A program made the position numbers and the translations under genes. This document shows, piece after piece, positions 23,346 to 35,757 of a stretch of DNA of 64,000 bases. Below the pieces are notes generated by a model. That model was not told the origin of the DNA. It saw only the letters and a list, made by a program, of their open reading frames with translations, and did no database searches. Source of the stretch: Antedon bifida (taxonomy: Eukaryota; Echinodermata; Crinoidea; Comatulida; Antedonidae). Numbering within the stretch: position 1 is the stretch's first letter; each line of letters starts with the position of its first letter. The stretch is taken from the NCBI GenBank assembly GCA_963402885.1, contig OY727095.1:10669001-10733000 (forward strand), read 5' to 3'.

Positions 23346-26154
23346 GACGTGTATGTGTGTGTTTGCCATTGCCTCTGTCACTGATTTAGGTTCAAACTGT
23401 GTTTGACCTGATATCAGTAAAAAGAGATATATATTTTGACAAACAGACATATCATACGTATGATACTTGAGTTCAAAATCTTTCTAGACAAATTTTTCAA
23501 CTTTTCTATTCATTATTAAACGTTATTAATAAATTAACATATCAGAGTGTTTTTTATAATTCTCATTTATGAAAGTCATTTTGAGTGTTGATTTCAATTC
23601 GTTTACAAAGAAGTATACGTTTTATAAATACTATACTGCCTAATAATACGCTGTTGTAGCCAATTCGTTTAATGAATGGAAAAGTAGGATATACAACTGA
23701 CAAGTGCTTGTGGTTAAGTTTTGATGTTTAAACAACATTAATAACAATGTACGTATCTAGGCCTACGTGCCCGGATTTCGATCTTTAAAAACAACCCATA
23801 AATCCTAGTAATAAACGAATCAAAGGTTATCATAACCTTACTGTGGGTTTTACTTTCCAAAGGAAAGTTTAATATACAGAAATATGACTTAAGTAATAGA
23901 TTAAGTAAAAGGTTATGATATACCGCAGATATATATTAGGTTTTAACGAATTTATAAGAAATCCGTTGTTCATTGTGTTTACTAAAACAACCTTGTGATT
24001 TTAGAAGTACATTATTTTTTAAGGTGGTTTAAGGATTAGGCTGAAATATAAAACAAACAACAGCAGTGTTCTAAAAATAAGAGTTAAGCCGTACTTGGAC
24101 TTGTGGGTTTTAGTGCCTGGATGACCAATGACTCTGGCATTCTCAATCTGTAAAAGTTCATACAAATTAACAAAAGCAACACATCTATATGTAGGCCTAT
24201 TAAAAATAGAAAACATCTTAATATACAGAAAATATTACTACAGTACAAGCAGTTAGATAATTTCTGTTTTGAATATAAAATTAAATGTAAGGCAACCTCG
24301 TATTGAAATTGAAGTATAGCTTAGCCTACTTTATCTATCTTACATAACATTGAGCATGACAGGAGTATTGTCTTATAATTATTTTAAGAATATATCGGTT
24401 TTTGTAAAGTTTATTGTACTGTTTTTAATAAAGTGATGAGTCAATGCGGAAATAAAACCTGTAATGTAAATGTCTTAAAACAATAAACACAATATTATTC
24501 AAAAGATTTTCCGATGAAAGAAATTAATAAAGAATTATTTATAAGGAGATTCTTAGCCCCAGGATTAACTTTTAAATTAAATTATGTATAATTTATATAT
24601 AGATAGAATTGATGAACTATGCCATTCAGATGGAAGATAATGAAGAAATCTGGAATTTTGATTTTTATGACAACAGACGTATTTTCTCCAAAACTGTTGA
24701 TGACGTTCGCAGATTTTATGTGTAGTTCAAACCCGATAGAGTTAAAAACAAAATTTCTGTTCTTTTTAATAAATTATGTGGTGAGGTAAATCGATAGCAT
24801 GAATCAGCTTAGATTATTCCTATTTATGCTTTTTATTTCGTAATGTTTCCAAAGAAATAAACGGAAATTCATCAAATACACGAATACTATGTAGTTCATA
24901 GTAATTAATTAATGATAGTAGAAAATACAATAATCAAACTATAGCATTAATTAAACCTGTCAACGGTAATCAGCAATTCTTTCCTATAGTTATTAGTCGT
25001 TTTGCCTTTTGCGACCTATTGTCCCATCTAACCTGATTTTAAACTTATCGTCCTTACTTTTTTTTTATAACCGACCATATAAACCCAATATTTTGGTGAC
25101 GTCACAAAAGCTTTAGTAAAAAGTTAGTAGCAAAAGTTATCTTTTGTCGAATTATTGCTCTTTGCATTTCTTTAAGTTTATGCAGGAAAAATTTGTTTGC
25201 GAGCTTAATTTATTTGTACATTGTTTGATCATTTTCTTACATGATTGCATTAAATGGCTTATATGTCTTTATGGTATTGATAATAAATATGTACCTAGTG
25301 ATAACATAATCAACGAATGTAAAAATTCAAATTTACAACAATATTTAAGAATGATGAAGATTTATTACATCATTTAAAAAGCAACATCAATTAAATCTTT
25401 ATGTAACATTACTATTTATTTACATTTCAAATCTACGAAACAACACTGTACTTCTAGAATACGACAACCGTAATCGTAGGGATTGCAGTTTGTTTAGGTC
25501 TATGCCTGATCCATGCTAAGTCTCTTGTTTGATCCTGTCACATTGCAAGGTCTTTGCTAACCACCATACCCAAAACGACAAAACACAATAAATGTTCGAT
25601 TGGTACGTAAAACACAAGCGAAATATAAATTTACAAATTAATAATATTGTTCATAAAATGTATGCCACTTTATTAAGGCGAATTCAAGGTACTTTATAGG
25701 ATAGGTTATTTCATATATTTACCAGACTATTATCAACTGTATACAATGATAAGGTTTACTACTGTTAATTGTAGTTCAATCTGTTCGATATATTCTAAAA
25801 GCTTTTATACTTAGTTGTAAATATAATAATACTTTTGATATAATGGATTGAATGTTTTGTATGACATTTAAAATGTAATTGATAACAATCTCACATCAAT
25901 TCTACTGCAATAGAACCATAACGCCATATAAGTTATTACAGTTCAGCCTCTTTTGTATATTATTATGTAATATCTTTGTATAATTATTATTATTATGAAT
26001 ATTTGTTAAATTGGATTCAAATAAAACTGTATTAGAAAAGTGATGATGATCAACTACGGCAAAAATATCAATTATCTTAAACTATCATAAACCACTGACT
26101 AGGTACAAGTCCAACCCTTCATCTAGTTAACCAAACAAAATGGCCGAATTAAAC
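23346..26154. other. Spacer without a recognised gene
   Basis: The open frame 25144-25377 (plus) is Phe/Leu/Ile-rich with no motif I know. A tail-like aaataaaactg near 26020 could end a plus-strand retroposon. No gene is supported. Confidence 0.35.
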
Positions 26155-26487
26155 TTAAATGTCCAGGTTGAATGTTCTTGGTGGTCGTGATCTCACACTA
26201 CCATACGGGGGAATGTTTCTTCGGTGAGCCCGTGATCCGGATCTCTTCTGGCTAAGTTGTTTGGCGATTTCTCCGTCCGTTTCGGCGGCTTCAGCGGCGA
26301 GTTCCGATTCAAATATCAAGTCGAGTGCCCGCTCCGTAAGCTCTGTCCGTAAAGCGTTATACCAGGAACTATCTTTAAGCTCATGTAAATCAAATTCTCG
26401 TTCGTCCAGCATTGCATGAACGCATATTACAGGGAGTAAGGCGCCTAATGATACCATCAGTAAGATTACATTCCTATTAGTCGTCAT
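26155..26487 (-). CDS. Small secreted peptide precursor, family unknown
   Basis: A 110-residue protein. The ATG at 26487 directly follows an acceptor (TTTTTGTTCAG), so the 5' UTR must lie in another exon. Residues 6-25 are a signal peptide (VILLMVSLGALLPVICVHA). An acidic, helix-prone spacer of about 55 residues (ELTERALDLIFESELAAEAA) follows, then a Lys-Arg at 81-82 and an Arg-Arg at 89-90, leaving a basic C-terminal peptide NIPPYGSVRSRPPRTFNLDI (91-110). This layout is that of a neuropeptide or peptide-hormone precursor. There is no C-terminal Gly for amidation and no Cys in the product. I cannot match the peptide to a known family. A further RSR at 99-101 might also be cut. Confidence 0.6.
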   Translation of the reverse strand: MTTNRNVILLMVSLGALLPVICVHAMLDEREFDLHELKDSSWYNALRTELTERALDLIFESELAAEAAETDGEIAKQLSQKRSGSRAHRRNIPPYGSVRSRPPRTFNLDI

Positions 26488-27437
26488 CTGAACAAAAAGA
26501 AAAAAAACGATAGTAATATATTCAAAACATATAATTAGGCTTAAATGTAATAGATACTAATATAATCTATGTGGATCTAAAAACACAAAACAACATGAAG
26601 AGACATACAATTATCTAAGATTTATAACCGGCTGTTTTTTCTGAAACCATTTGGAGAGGGCGTCCCATAACATGTCTCACAGCCATAATACTGTATTTGA
26701 AGAGTTACGACATTGAATGGATTAGAAGTCATTTTGTGTCCAAGAATTCAAATATATGACTCCGGTGTCTCTTAGCATAGAGATAGGTTCTAGACGGTGA
26801 TTCGACTTAATTTTCGCAAAAGGAAAAACATTTTGGCACACATGACGTGTCATAACTATACTTGAATTAGACATCAACACGGCTACTGGTGGCGCACTTA
26901 AAAAAACAACTAGAGAGGGAGCTGCTCTTTTAGGTATAAGTATCACTTTTTTGGTAATTATTCACGATAACAACCCGTAAAAGGTTACAACGCAGAAAAT
27001 ATTAATTATACATAAAAAGTATTACATGTCTGGATGAAGATTAAATTGTCAGAACTTCTTTTCAGTAGCGACTTAAACAAATGTGATATTTTAACCCACA
27101 ATTAACGTTTAATAATCTTTATTTAGGATCGACAATTGGAAATATGGAATGAAGTATGCCTCTGAAATGTAGACCTACCCTATAAATCAATTAAAGCGCC
27201 AAGGTTCGATTTAAGTGATTGAAGAACCACAGAACACGTTAATAGTATCGGTTTAAAGAAATATTAAAATCAAATTTTAGAGATTTATTCGTAAACTGAT
27301 GTCGTTAAATGACACGAATAAAAGCAATATCAATTTACATATAAAACACCTAAAATAAATAATAATAACATACCTCACAAAGTGTTAAAATACTTTAAGG
27401 TAGATGAATTGTTAGGCTTAGGCTAATACCGAGAAGT
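26488..27437. other. Intron or spacer
   Basis: The minus-strand frame 26722-26946 has no start context or recognised domain. It may be repeat-derived (ctccctctctagttg, then gcgccacc). Confidence 0.3.
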
Positions 27438-27640
27438 GCATAACTACACTATCATCAACTAGTTTTACGAAAACATGTGTGTGCCCAAATATGGTAGTGA
27501 TATACCCAAATATGGTAGTGATATACCCAAATATGGTAGTAATATGACATCATCATATCCATATCATCATGACTCATGATTATCTAGACATTTTTTAAAA
27601 GCCAATTCATGATATGCCGGCATAAGATTGCAACCTACTC
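27438..27640. mobile_element. MITE family B copy with tandem core units
   Basis: The left end actacactatcatcaactag matches the family terminus. The core has three consecutive copies of about 21 bp containing cccaaatatggtagtgata. The right terminus is not clear. Confidence 0.6.
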
Positions 27641-29811
27641 TCTGCAGTGTAGGCCAATATTGCCCCACCAAAACCAGTTTTGAGTAATCAAGCAAAACGT
27701 GTTCTTGTACTAGCCGTTCTGGTGAAATGTGTTTATATGGGCTTATGTGACTTTTTTATAGGTAATTATGAGACTATTCTAGGTATAATAATAAAAAAAA
27801 GTGTTATTTTAGCTCAAAATGTCCTTTACTTCCTTCTGCTTTGGTATTATGAGCACACTATCAAATCAAATCCACACTAATTATAGTAAATCATGATCAC
27901 ATGGAAAATAACATTATAAATTAATGGTAAGCAGTATTCACTACATCAATTATTACTCAAAACCAGTATATCAAACTTTGATTTATATAAATAGACATAA
28001 ACATAATTACTTGAAAAATCTCCTGAAATATTTGTTTTTGTTCTAGAAAGTATTTCATACCCCAACATGTTAATTATTAACTCAAAATATAGTACTATTA
28101 ACACGATATTTTTTCTTCTCTTTACTAACACCTACTGAGGTGTGAACCACAATCTTTCTACAAGCAACTTACACAATCAATTTTTTTAAAAAGAATTATG
28201 ATTGATGAATGTAATTAGTTTGTAATTTCCTCTACATCATCACCGTCACACCACGAACGTGCCATTGTAACGTATGACCGATTACCAGCAGGTATTACCG
28301 GGTTTAGTAAAGAGATTGAATATCCCACAGACATGCCGCCAATACCTGTACTAAGTTCTAATCACAGTCAAACGTATGAATTTTTTAGGATGTAAAAGTG
28401 ATTGCCAAGAACCCATATGAGCCTAAATCAATTCTAACACGGGTTGTCTACACATTTAGCCAACATCACAAGTCTTTAATGGAAATCCATTATTCCGTTT
28501 GCGCTAATGTTTCATATACATTAATCCTCTATCTTATTTTATTGTGTTGTAGATTTCAGTTGTAATTGGTTAAAATAGAACACGTGACTATAATACGCAC
28601 GTGTTTGTTTAAAATCGGTAATATATGATAATACTCTAATAGTTTGCACTTTTACCGTAACGGAAATATGGGCTGAAAATAGAACAGAAAAAAAATTTAA
28701 AAATGAGAAAAGTTCATTTTAAATGTTTCCATTGACGTCGTAAATAAAGTGATAATTGGCTGAATATTATTTATAATCATTACAGTAATAACAAAAACGG
28801 TTGCAAAAGTTCAATGTTTTTTCAATAATATAAACAAATTAAACATTATCTTAACGTCATTTAAAATAAAAATTTTTCTCTAGATGAATTTAACAGAAAA
28901 TTAAGAATCATGAGGAAGACCAAGGTCTACATAGAGCATGACAGTTAAAAAGGAGATTGAAAAAATACACAACCATCCTGTCCATGACAAAGGAAAATGG
29001 TTTAGAATTAGGAATCGTCATGTCGCAAGCTGGCAGACGTATCTAAAGATAGGACAACTGAATTGATTTGATGGAATCATACATCACCAACCAAATAGTG
29101 CCAGGGACTATGTCATTCCAAGAAGTTATATAAGAACAAGATCAAAACAGATCTTACACCACACCGTATAAGCATATTAAATAGGGGAAAAACTCCAACA
29201 AATTCTGCAGAAAATGTTTTCTACTATATCGACAAGTTTATATTTAGAGAAACATATGGTAGGCTATATTCAATCCGGTCACTCTATGTACACCTCTTTT
29301 TATAAATCCCATTCGGATCCATATCTAATTTGTATTTTCACTAAGGTTCACGATTTTATAATCAATAATCCTTTTAAAACCGTATTTACGTCTTAATTTC
29401 TCATTCAATATTTTGTTACAAATGGCCAATGCGCTTGTTATTTTATAATAAATTAATAAATTGTCTGTATTCAGATAAATTAACTTTAAAATATTGAAAA
29501 TAAAAATGTAACCTCTTATCTATATTTTCACAGATTTCACTTAATTTCACCTATGATCCTGTGTTCAATTAGCATCCCTGCTATTATAACTAATAACTTA
29601 TAATATTGAAAATAACAATTCTTACTAGCGAATTAATCAAAATTTTGTTAAAATATAGTATATCGAGACTGATTTACTGTTTGAATTTAATTTTAGATTA
29701 AAAGTAGATAACTTACAGCACACTTGAATTCAACGAGGGCTCTACTTTTGATAATTATCAAATTTAAAACGCAATATGTCTATAAATTGTCGACATCAAG
29801 TAAAAGACGAC
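27641..29811. other. Spacer without a recognised gene
   Basis: AT-rich, with short low-complexity open frames only. Confidence 0.35.
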
Positions 29812-29991
29812 GAGCTTTCGATTTATGACGACTACGTCATTTTAGTTAATTGTGCGCATTGGGGAATATTGAGACGTGTGTCTTCACCTCGACACAGGTT
29901 TGATGTTTTTTTTATTTCCATGCGACGGTCGACAAACACCGATTGACCTGGTTGGTCGTCGGTCCTCGGTCGTCGCAAATCGAAAGCTCCC
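29812..29991. mobile_element. MITE family D
   Basis: Terminal inverted repeats gagctttcgatttatgacga (left) and gtcgcaaatcgaaagctcc (right) bound 180 bp with a gtcgtcggtcctcggtcgtc block. No coding capacity. Confidence 0.65.
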
Positions 29992-31869
29992 TAATCTGAC
30001 AATGCGGAGATGAAATGGTACTTCAGTATTAGTATGTGTCCCTTCTTCTTTCTCTGTTTAAGCGCACATAAATGTAACATTTAAATAACTTCACTATTGA
30101 TGTTAATTGCAAATGGATTGCATTTGTTGCTTGTACATAATTGTAGTGAAGCCGTTCGTACACAAATCATGATTAGTGTTCTTCAACATTTCAAAGTTAC
30201 CCATCACCAAGTTCTCCTTCGAAATGAGATGCTTAACTTATGGTTAACTGTACTTTATTACGATCAGTTAAGGAAAATGAGCCGTCATTATTAATTTATC
30301 AACAGAGTCTAAACAATGTTGTCCACTGGAACCTAACCCTAATTCATAGAAACAATGAACATTAATTAACGTTAGTGCTACATAAGAAACATTGCATTAT
30401 TCCTATACATGATTGATCGTAATTTGAAAATTATTTCTTATCACATAATGAATTACTTATAATATAGAGCGCTATTGGAAGAAGATCAAAGCTCTTCACT
30501 AAGATTCGTATGCAGTGGATTACATATCACATACAAAAAAAAATCATTTATTGAAAAAAGAAACATTAATTAACTTTAGAATCTATTAGTCTAGTTACAC
30601 ATGCCTATGATTGATAATAATAGTACCTTGTGTTATCAATTATTTTCATAAATTCTAATTGAATATTACCTCTTATCATTACAATAATAAATTACTAGTT
30701 TTATAGCGCCTTCACTTTTCTGGTGAAGGTTTTTCTGTTAAAAAATAAATAATGTTCTAATAATGGGCAGTAGGCTACCTACAACTTCCCTAGATACTTC
30801 AAGTGTGAAGTATTCTATTACAAACAAAAACTTCAATGGACTGTTTTGATAATAATTCAATGATTATCTGACAGCGAATTACAGTAATATCATGGGACTC
30901 ATAAATACCAGAAATGCTTTGGGATTTGTCGTTCAACTGTCGACTCTTTTCCCATACGTTTTTTGGGTCCAGCTGGTACCTATACATTATAGTCGAGAAT
31001 CCTTTTTCGCAAAAATGTCAGTGACTAGTACTATAACTGCTGCTTGCTTTATATCTGAATGATTTATCCATTGTGACGTAGCGGGCTAGAGCAGCAGCGT
31101 GAAAAAAACTACTGTTTGGCCGAGGAGAGCATTGTGGTTGTAGCGTCCTGTCACCCCAGGTAACTCAACTCCACTCCTAGTAGACGGTATTTGAGTTTCA
31201 TAAATAATTATTGGATTCATACTAAGATTATCTAATACTTTTCCGATTAACACCCTGAAATCATTATCGTTAATGTGTATTATATCTATGTGTAATGTAT
31301 ACATTTTCATAACAGAATTGCGAAACACGGCAGTGGGAAATATTTTATTTATCTATAACGACAGTAACTGTTAACACTGTACCCATTGTTTCAAGATATT
31401 ATTTATTACATATTAATTTAATTTATGCATTAAAAGTACACCGTGGTTAAGATAATCTAAAAGTAATCGATCTTGTTCATTAATGTCCTTAAATATGTCA
31501 TTCTTGATTGTCAGAAATTATGCTTCGTACAGTTGTATCATCATCATCATCGTTTTGATTCATCTTATTATAATACTATTAGGTTATCTTAATTCATCTA
31601 AATCTTTCTTTTGTGGTTTTCACTAAATTTTATATATTTTTTCTTTCCATTTTATATTTTATGACAGACAAAACAGTGTAGAATTCTCAAGATAAGGTCA
31701 GGCTACATTTTAAAGCCATTAAACGAAAGTGGCCATTTAATAGGAGTGTAGCATGTAGGACCTTAAATGATGGTGCATATACTTAGAGGGTATCGTATAC
31801 CTTATCTGAAAAGATGGCACTAAGCGGTAGCCCTACTGGTCATTTGGGAGTGTATTCTACGGTTTGAAT
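29992..31869. other. Spacer without a recognised gene
   Basis: Nothing beyond short, composition-driven open frames. Confidence 0.35.
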
Positions 31870-31920
31870 CAGTGGCGGATCATGCAGGATTTTGAAGTAG
31901 AGAATGGTAGAGGCGAGGGC
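31870..31920. mobile_element. Possible hAT-like element end
   Basis: Contains cagtggcggatcatgcagga, like the cagtggcgga terminus seen in hAT elements. The other end was not found. Confidence 0.25.
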
Positions 31921-32002
31921 ATACAAAATAATCCGATTCCCAGTGCTGTATCTCCACATAGGCCTACTATCTATCTCCGAAGTATCATATGAATATTTGG
32001 TA

Positions 32003-32060
32003 ATACAGCATTTCATTTATATCACATGTGGTGCCTGTATCATATAAGGTTTGGTTAAGG
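32003..32060. mobile_element. MITE family C fragment
   Basis: taatacagcattt, then tatcacatgtggtgcctgta and tttggttaagggttaga, match inner parts of the copies at 34.8 and 40.3 kb. Confidence 0.45.
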
Positions 32061-33512
32061 GTTAGAATACTACTATAGATAAATGTTGAACCTAACATAC
32101 TGACCTATCTTTTGTATTTTGATTTCTTAGCACCCCTTGAACTCGAACGTTCTTTTTAGGTGCTAAGCGAGTGTGCCAATAGAATAGCATATTTGACCAC
32201 CTATGCTAATTTTAGGGCCTATTTAAACTTGGTCCTAAACGATAATGGTAACCCATTTGCCTTATTCGTTTTTCCGTAATAATTATTATTAGCGCAAATA
32301 AATATTTTCCAACAAAATACACGCGTATAAACTTTAAAGTAAATGTTGATAGACCTACTTTTTAAACAAGCCCATGATAAGTTGCTTATATTGAGTGGAT
32401 ACAAACTAAATCTGATTGAAATACTAATATCATTATACGACTATTCAACTAAGCTATTGTAATACACAGATAAGACATACTATACCAACAATAATGATGT
32501 CTTCTACAGAAAATGTGACGATGAAAAAAAAAAAAGACTATCGACCTAAACGCGTCATGCGAACGTAACACAATTTATGACGTGTTTCACAGTCGGAGAT
32601 CATCAAAAGCAGTTCAATTAAGCCGTAAACATTACAAACGCGTTAATTAGAATGCGTTAATTATTAGCGAAATTATTACTAAAATAGACAATGTTGCTAG
32701 CTTCGTTAAGTAGGTGTTTGAAGGGCCGTTACAACACTAATACGATATATTTGAGTAAATAAATCATATGTATACGACGGGCTCACTGCTATTGACATTA
32801 TTACTTATTAGGTTTAAAAGCCAGTAAATTAACATTAACAAGATTTTGCGCAATATGTGTTGTTTCTACTAATACAAATTAAAAATTGTAAAAGCATAAT
32901 TTAATATATTTAATACCCGTCGATCTAAAATAAATATTTTAATAGCAATTATCTAACAAATAAAAGATGTTATAAATTGAAATTATAGCTATGGTTGTCC
33001 CTGTAATTAATTTGGGTACGTTAGAAAATTTACGCAACTTCTGTTATGATGTGGTTGGTTACCGTATAGTTGTTGCCAACTGCGTCCCCCGAAAGTGTAT
33101 GGGACTCTAAATTAGTCTGTTTTTAAAGAACAAAATGTGTTATAGATACATTTATTAAATATTACATAATGTGTTTATGGTAAGTTTTCGGGGACGGATT
33201 TTCAACTCTGATGAAAGAGGTAGTTGTGTTTGCTTGCCATATAAAGAATGCGTTCACAAGGCGCATCTTCATAAAGATCAAAAGTCCTACCTGACCGGAC
33301 CGCGTCTGCCTACGTGCGAAACCTAATTTCATTGACTTTTCAAAATAAGTGTTTACGAGTTAGAAATATCTTGGTTTATGTTACGTAAATAAATAATTGA
33401 AAATAGAATTTGATCTAGACTACTGTAGCTGATAATCATAATTATAAAATAGGGGTCAATTGACTTGGTAACGCGTTTCCAGTGTTTGCACAACTGCCTG
33501 TACTTTAAGCGT
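32061..33512. other. Spacer without a recognised gene
   Basis: AT-rich; no element boundary or gene seen. Confidence 0.35.
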
Positions 33513-34255
33513 GGTTTTCACAAGAACGCAACGTAACGCAATCTACGCAACGTAAGAAAATACCCTTCCACTCATTGTGTTTGCCCCCGCCTGCGTGAAA
33601 TCAAACCTACGATGTTTGCAGCACTATTGCGTCGTCGGTTCCCACTTGTGATTACGCGTTGCGGTCTAGTGGGAACCACGCTTTAATGTACATCGTTCGG
33701 ACAATGGGGTTACGTTTGCTATGTCAGCTGTACGAAACAAAAGGACACTACTGTTTTAGTTCCCACTAGAGACGAAACGCAAGGACGTAAGCGCAACGTA
33801 TGTGATGAGTAAAGCGTGGTTCCCACTAGAACGCAACGCAGCGACGTATTGACGCAAAGTGCTGTATTGCGTAATCACAAGTGGGAATCGACGACGCAAT
33901 AGTGCTGCAAACATTTGATTTGAACAGGTTTGATTTCACGCAGGTGGGGGCAAACACAATTATTGGAAGGGCATTTGCTTACGTTGCGTAGATTGCGTTA
34001 CGTTGCGTCGCTAGTGGGAACCAAGCATTCAGCTTGGTTCCCACTAGGAGGCAACACAAGGAAGCAGACGCATTGCAAGCAAGTTGACCAATCACACGCG
34101 ATTGTTCGAATAATCCATCGCTTGAGATTGGTCAAATCAATTTGCATTGCGTTACGTCCTTGCGTGCATGTTAGTGGGAACCAAGCTTAATTGATAACCT
34201 CACTTGCGTTGCGTCTAAATCTTTGCGTTGCGTCTTTAGTGGGAACCACGTTTTA
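33513..34255. mobile_element. Nested and inverted cluster of MITE family A copies
   Basis: Termini of the form ggttcccactag followed by acgcaacgcaacg occur at about 33513, 33683 (inverted), 33758, 33815, 34027 (inverted), 34034, 34190 (inverted) and 34250 (inverted). The block 33513-33683 and the block 33815-34027 are the same element in opposite orientation; both carry gtgtttgcccccgcctgcgt or its variant and a gtttgcagcactattgcgtc segment. The copy at 34034-34190 is a shorter subtype with the ttgaccaatca core. Confidence 0.8.
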
Positions 34256-34782
34256 GGGAAGAATAAAGTCGTCGTTGTGCGCAATTCAGTCCGGTAAATC
34301 TGCGAGTCAAAAGGTATTCCCCCACATTTACAGTTTATGGTTGAAACAAAATGTTGTCCCATTGAGAATACACGTTAGATTGCTCTGAAAAATTAATGAA
34401 GAGTTATTAATTTATGTTGTTAGCAATAAAACTGTACATTATTATGCGGTTTTGGTTCCAAGGTTGTCTTCTGTATTTCAGACTAAAACACAACATCTTG
34501 AAAAAACGCATGTAGGGAAAATGAAAACGCGTAACACGTGACTCCGTGTGTGTCGCCTGCACATCACATGACTACCCACCACCTTTGAATGTAATGAGGT
34601 ATTATATTTTTATAATTATACACTATAACGTTATTATAAACTCATTAGACAGACTTTCATTTCAACACCCTAACATTAACAGTAAATGTAATTGTAAATT
34701 ATAAGAATTACGGTGTTACCGCTCTAAAGAAAACAATGTTTTTAACGAGGATTATGTTGTGCGTAGCGTACTAAATATGTCC

Positions 34783-34950
34783 GGTATCATAGACAAATAA
34801 CACGATACAGTACCATGTGTGTCGCATGTGAAGCCTCTGTTTCATAAACCTTACCTCTTAATCTTAACGTAACCTTTCATGATACAGGAAGTACATGTGG
34901 TACACACTATAAGCTGTTTTTCGTAACCTGCCTATGGTACTGGGCAAGCA
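34783..34950. mobile_element. MITE family C copy
   Basis: Starts ggtatcatagacaaa and ends cctatggtactgggc. Inside are gtcgcatgtgaagcctctgt and an inverted acatgtggtacacac. The ends are partly inverted repeats. Confidence 0.55.
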
Positions 34951-35023
34951 TTGTCATATGTTGGGTTACAGGACTGAGAATGCGTATGAGGAAATTCACG
35001 AGACGTAGGACTCGTGAGTAAAA

Positions 35024-35222
35024 ACGTGGTTCCCACTAGAACGCAACGCATCGACCTATTGCCGCAAAGTGCTGTATTGCGTAATCATAAAGCGTGGTTC
35101 CCACTAGCGACGCAACGTAACACAATCTACGCAACGCAAGCAGGGAAAACACAATTATTAGAAGAGCATTTTCTTACGTTGCGTAGATTGTGTTACGTTG
35201 CGTCGCTCTGAGGAACCGCCAA
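35024..35222. mobile_element. MITE family A composite copy
   Basis: Two ggttcccactag termini in the same direction (35028 and 35096), then a palindrome around cttacgttgcgtagattgtg that ends in a mutated terminus. Confidence 0.7.
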
Positions 35223-35622
35223 ACTACAGTGACAATTATACGCACATTTACGAGGTAACATAAGAGCACGCTAATGTCAAATTCATTAGGCCAAAAACAA
35301 TCCGTAACACCATTACAGATTAATTATTAGACACAATGATTAATTGAGTAGGAATACAAATCATGCCGATGTATATAGATCCAAGTGAAGCCATAATTTA
35401 TAGGACATGATTCCGGAAAGTATGTAAGCGATGACGTAACGTGTGGAAGATTTGATTTAAAAGACTCAATTTAAACAAAATATTAATTAAAGCCGGGGTT
35501 GACATTATAAACCTTTGCAACAGCATTGGTAATAAACCAATTTATTTTCCGACAGTGGTGAAGCAGAATGAGCGTAATGAAATAAGCACACCCCCTTCCC
35601 CTCCCCGCCCACATCTACAGTG

Positions 35623-35757
35623 CCTTTAAGGCCCATTTACACTAGGATGATAACGATCGACGATAAACAGACAAATGTGCATTTTTCATACATAAAACAA
35701 AAGAAATATAAAAACTTTTCATTCTACAACTTTATAGCATAAAATGGGCCTTTAGAG
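35623..35757. mobile_element. Short MITE-like palindrome
   Basis: ctttaaggcccatttacact at the left and aaaatgggcctttagagtg at the right are inverted. Non-coding, about 135 bp. Confidence 0.45.
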
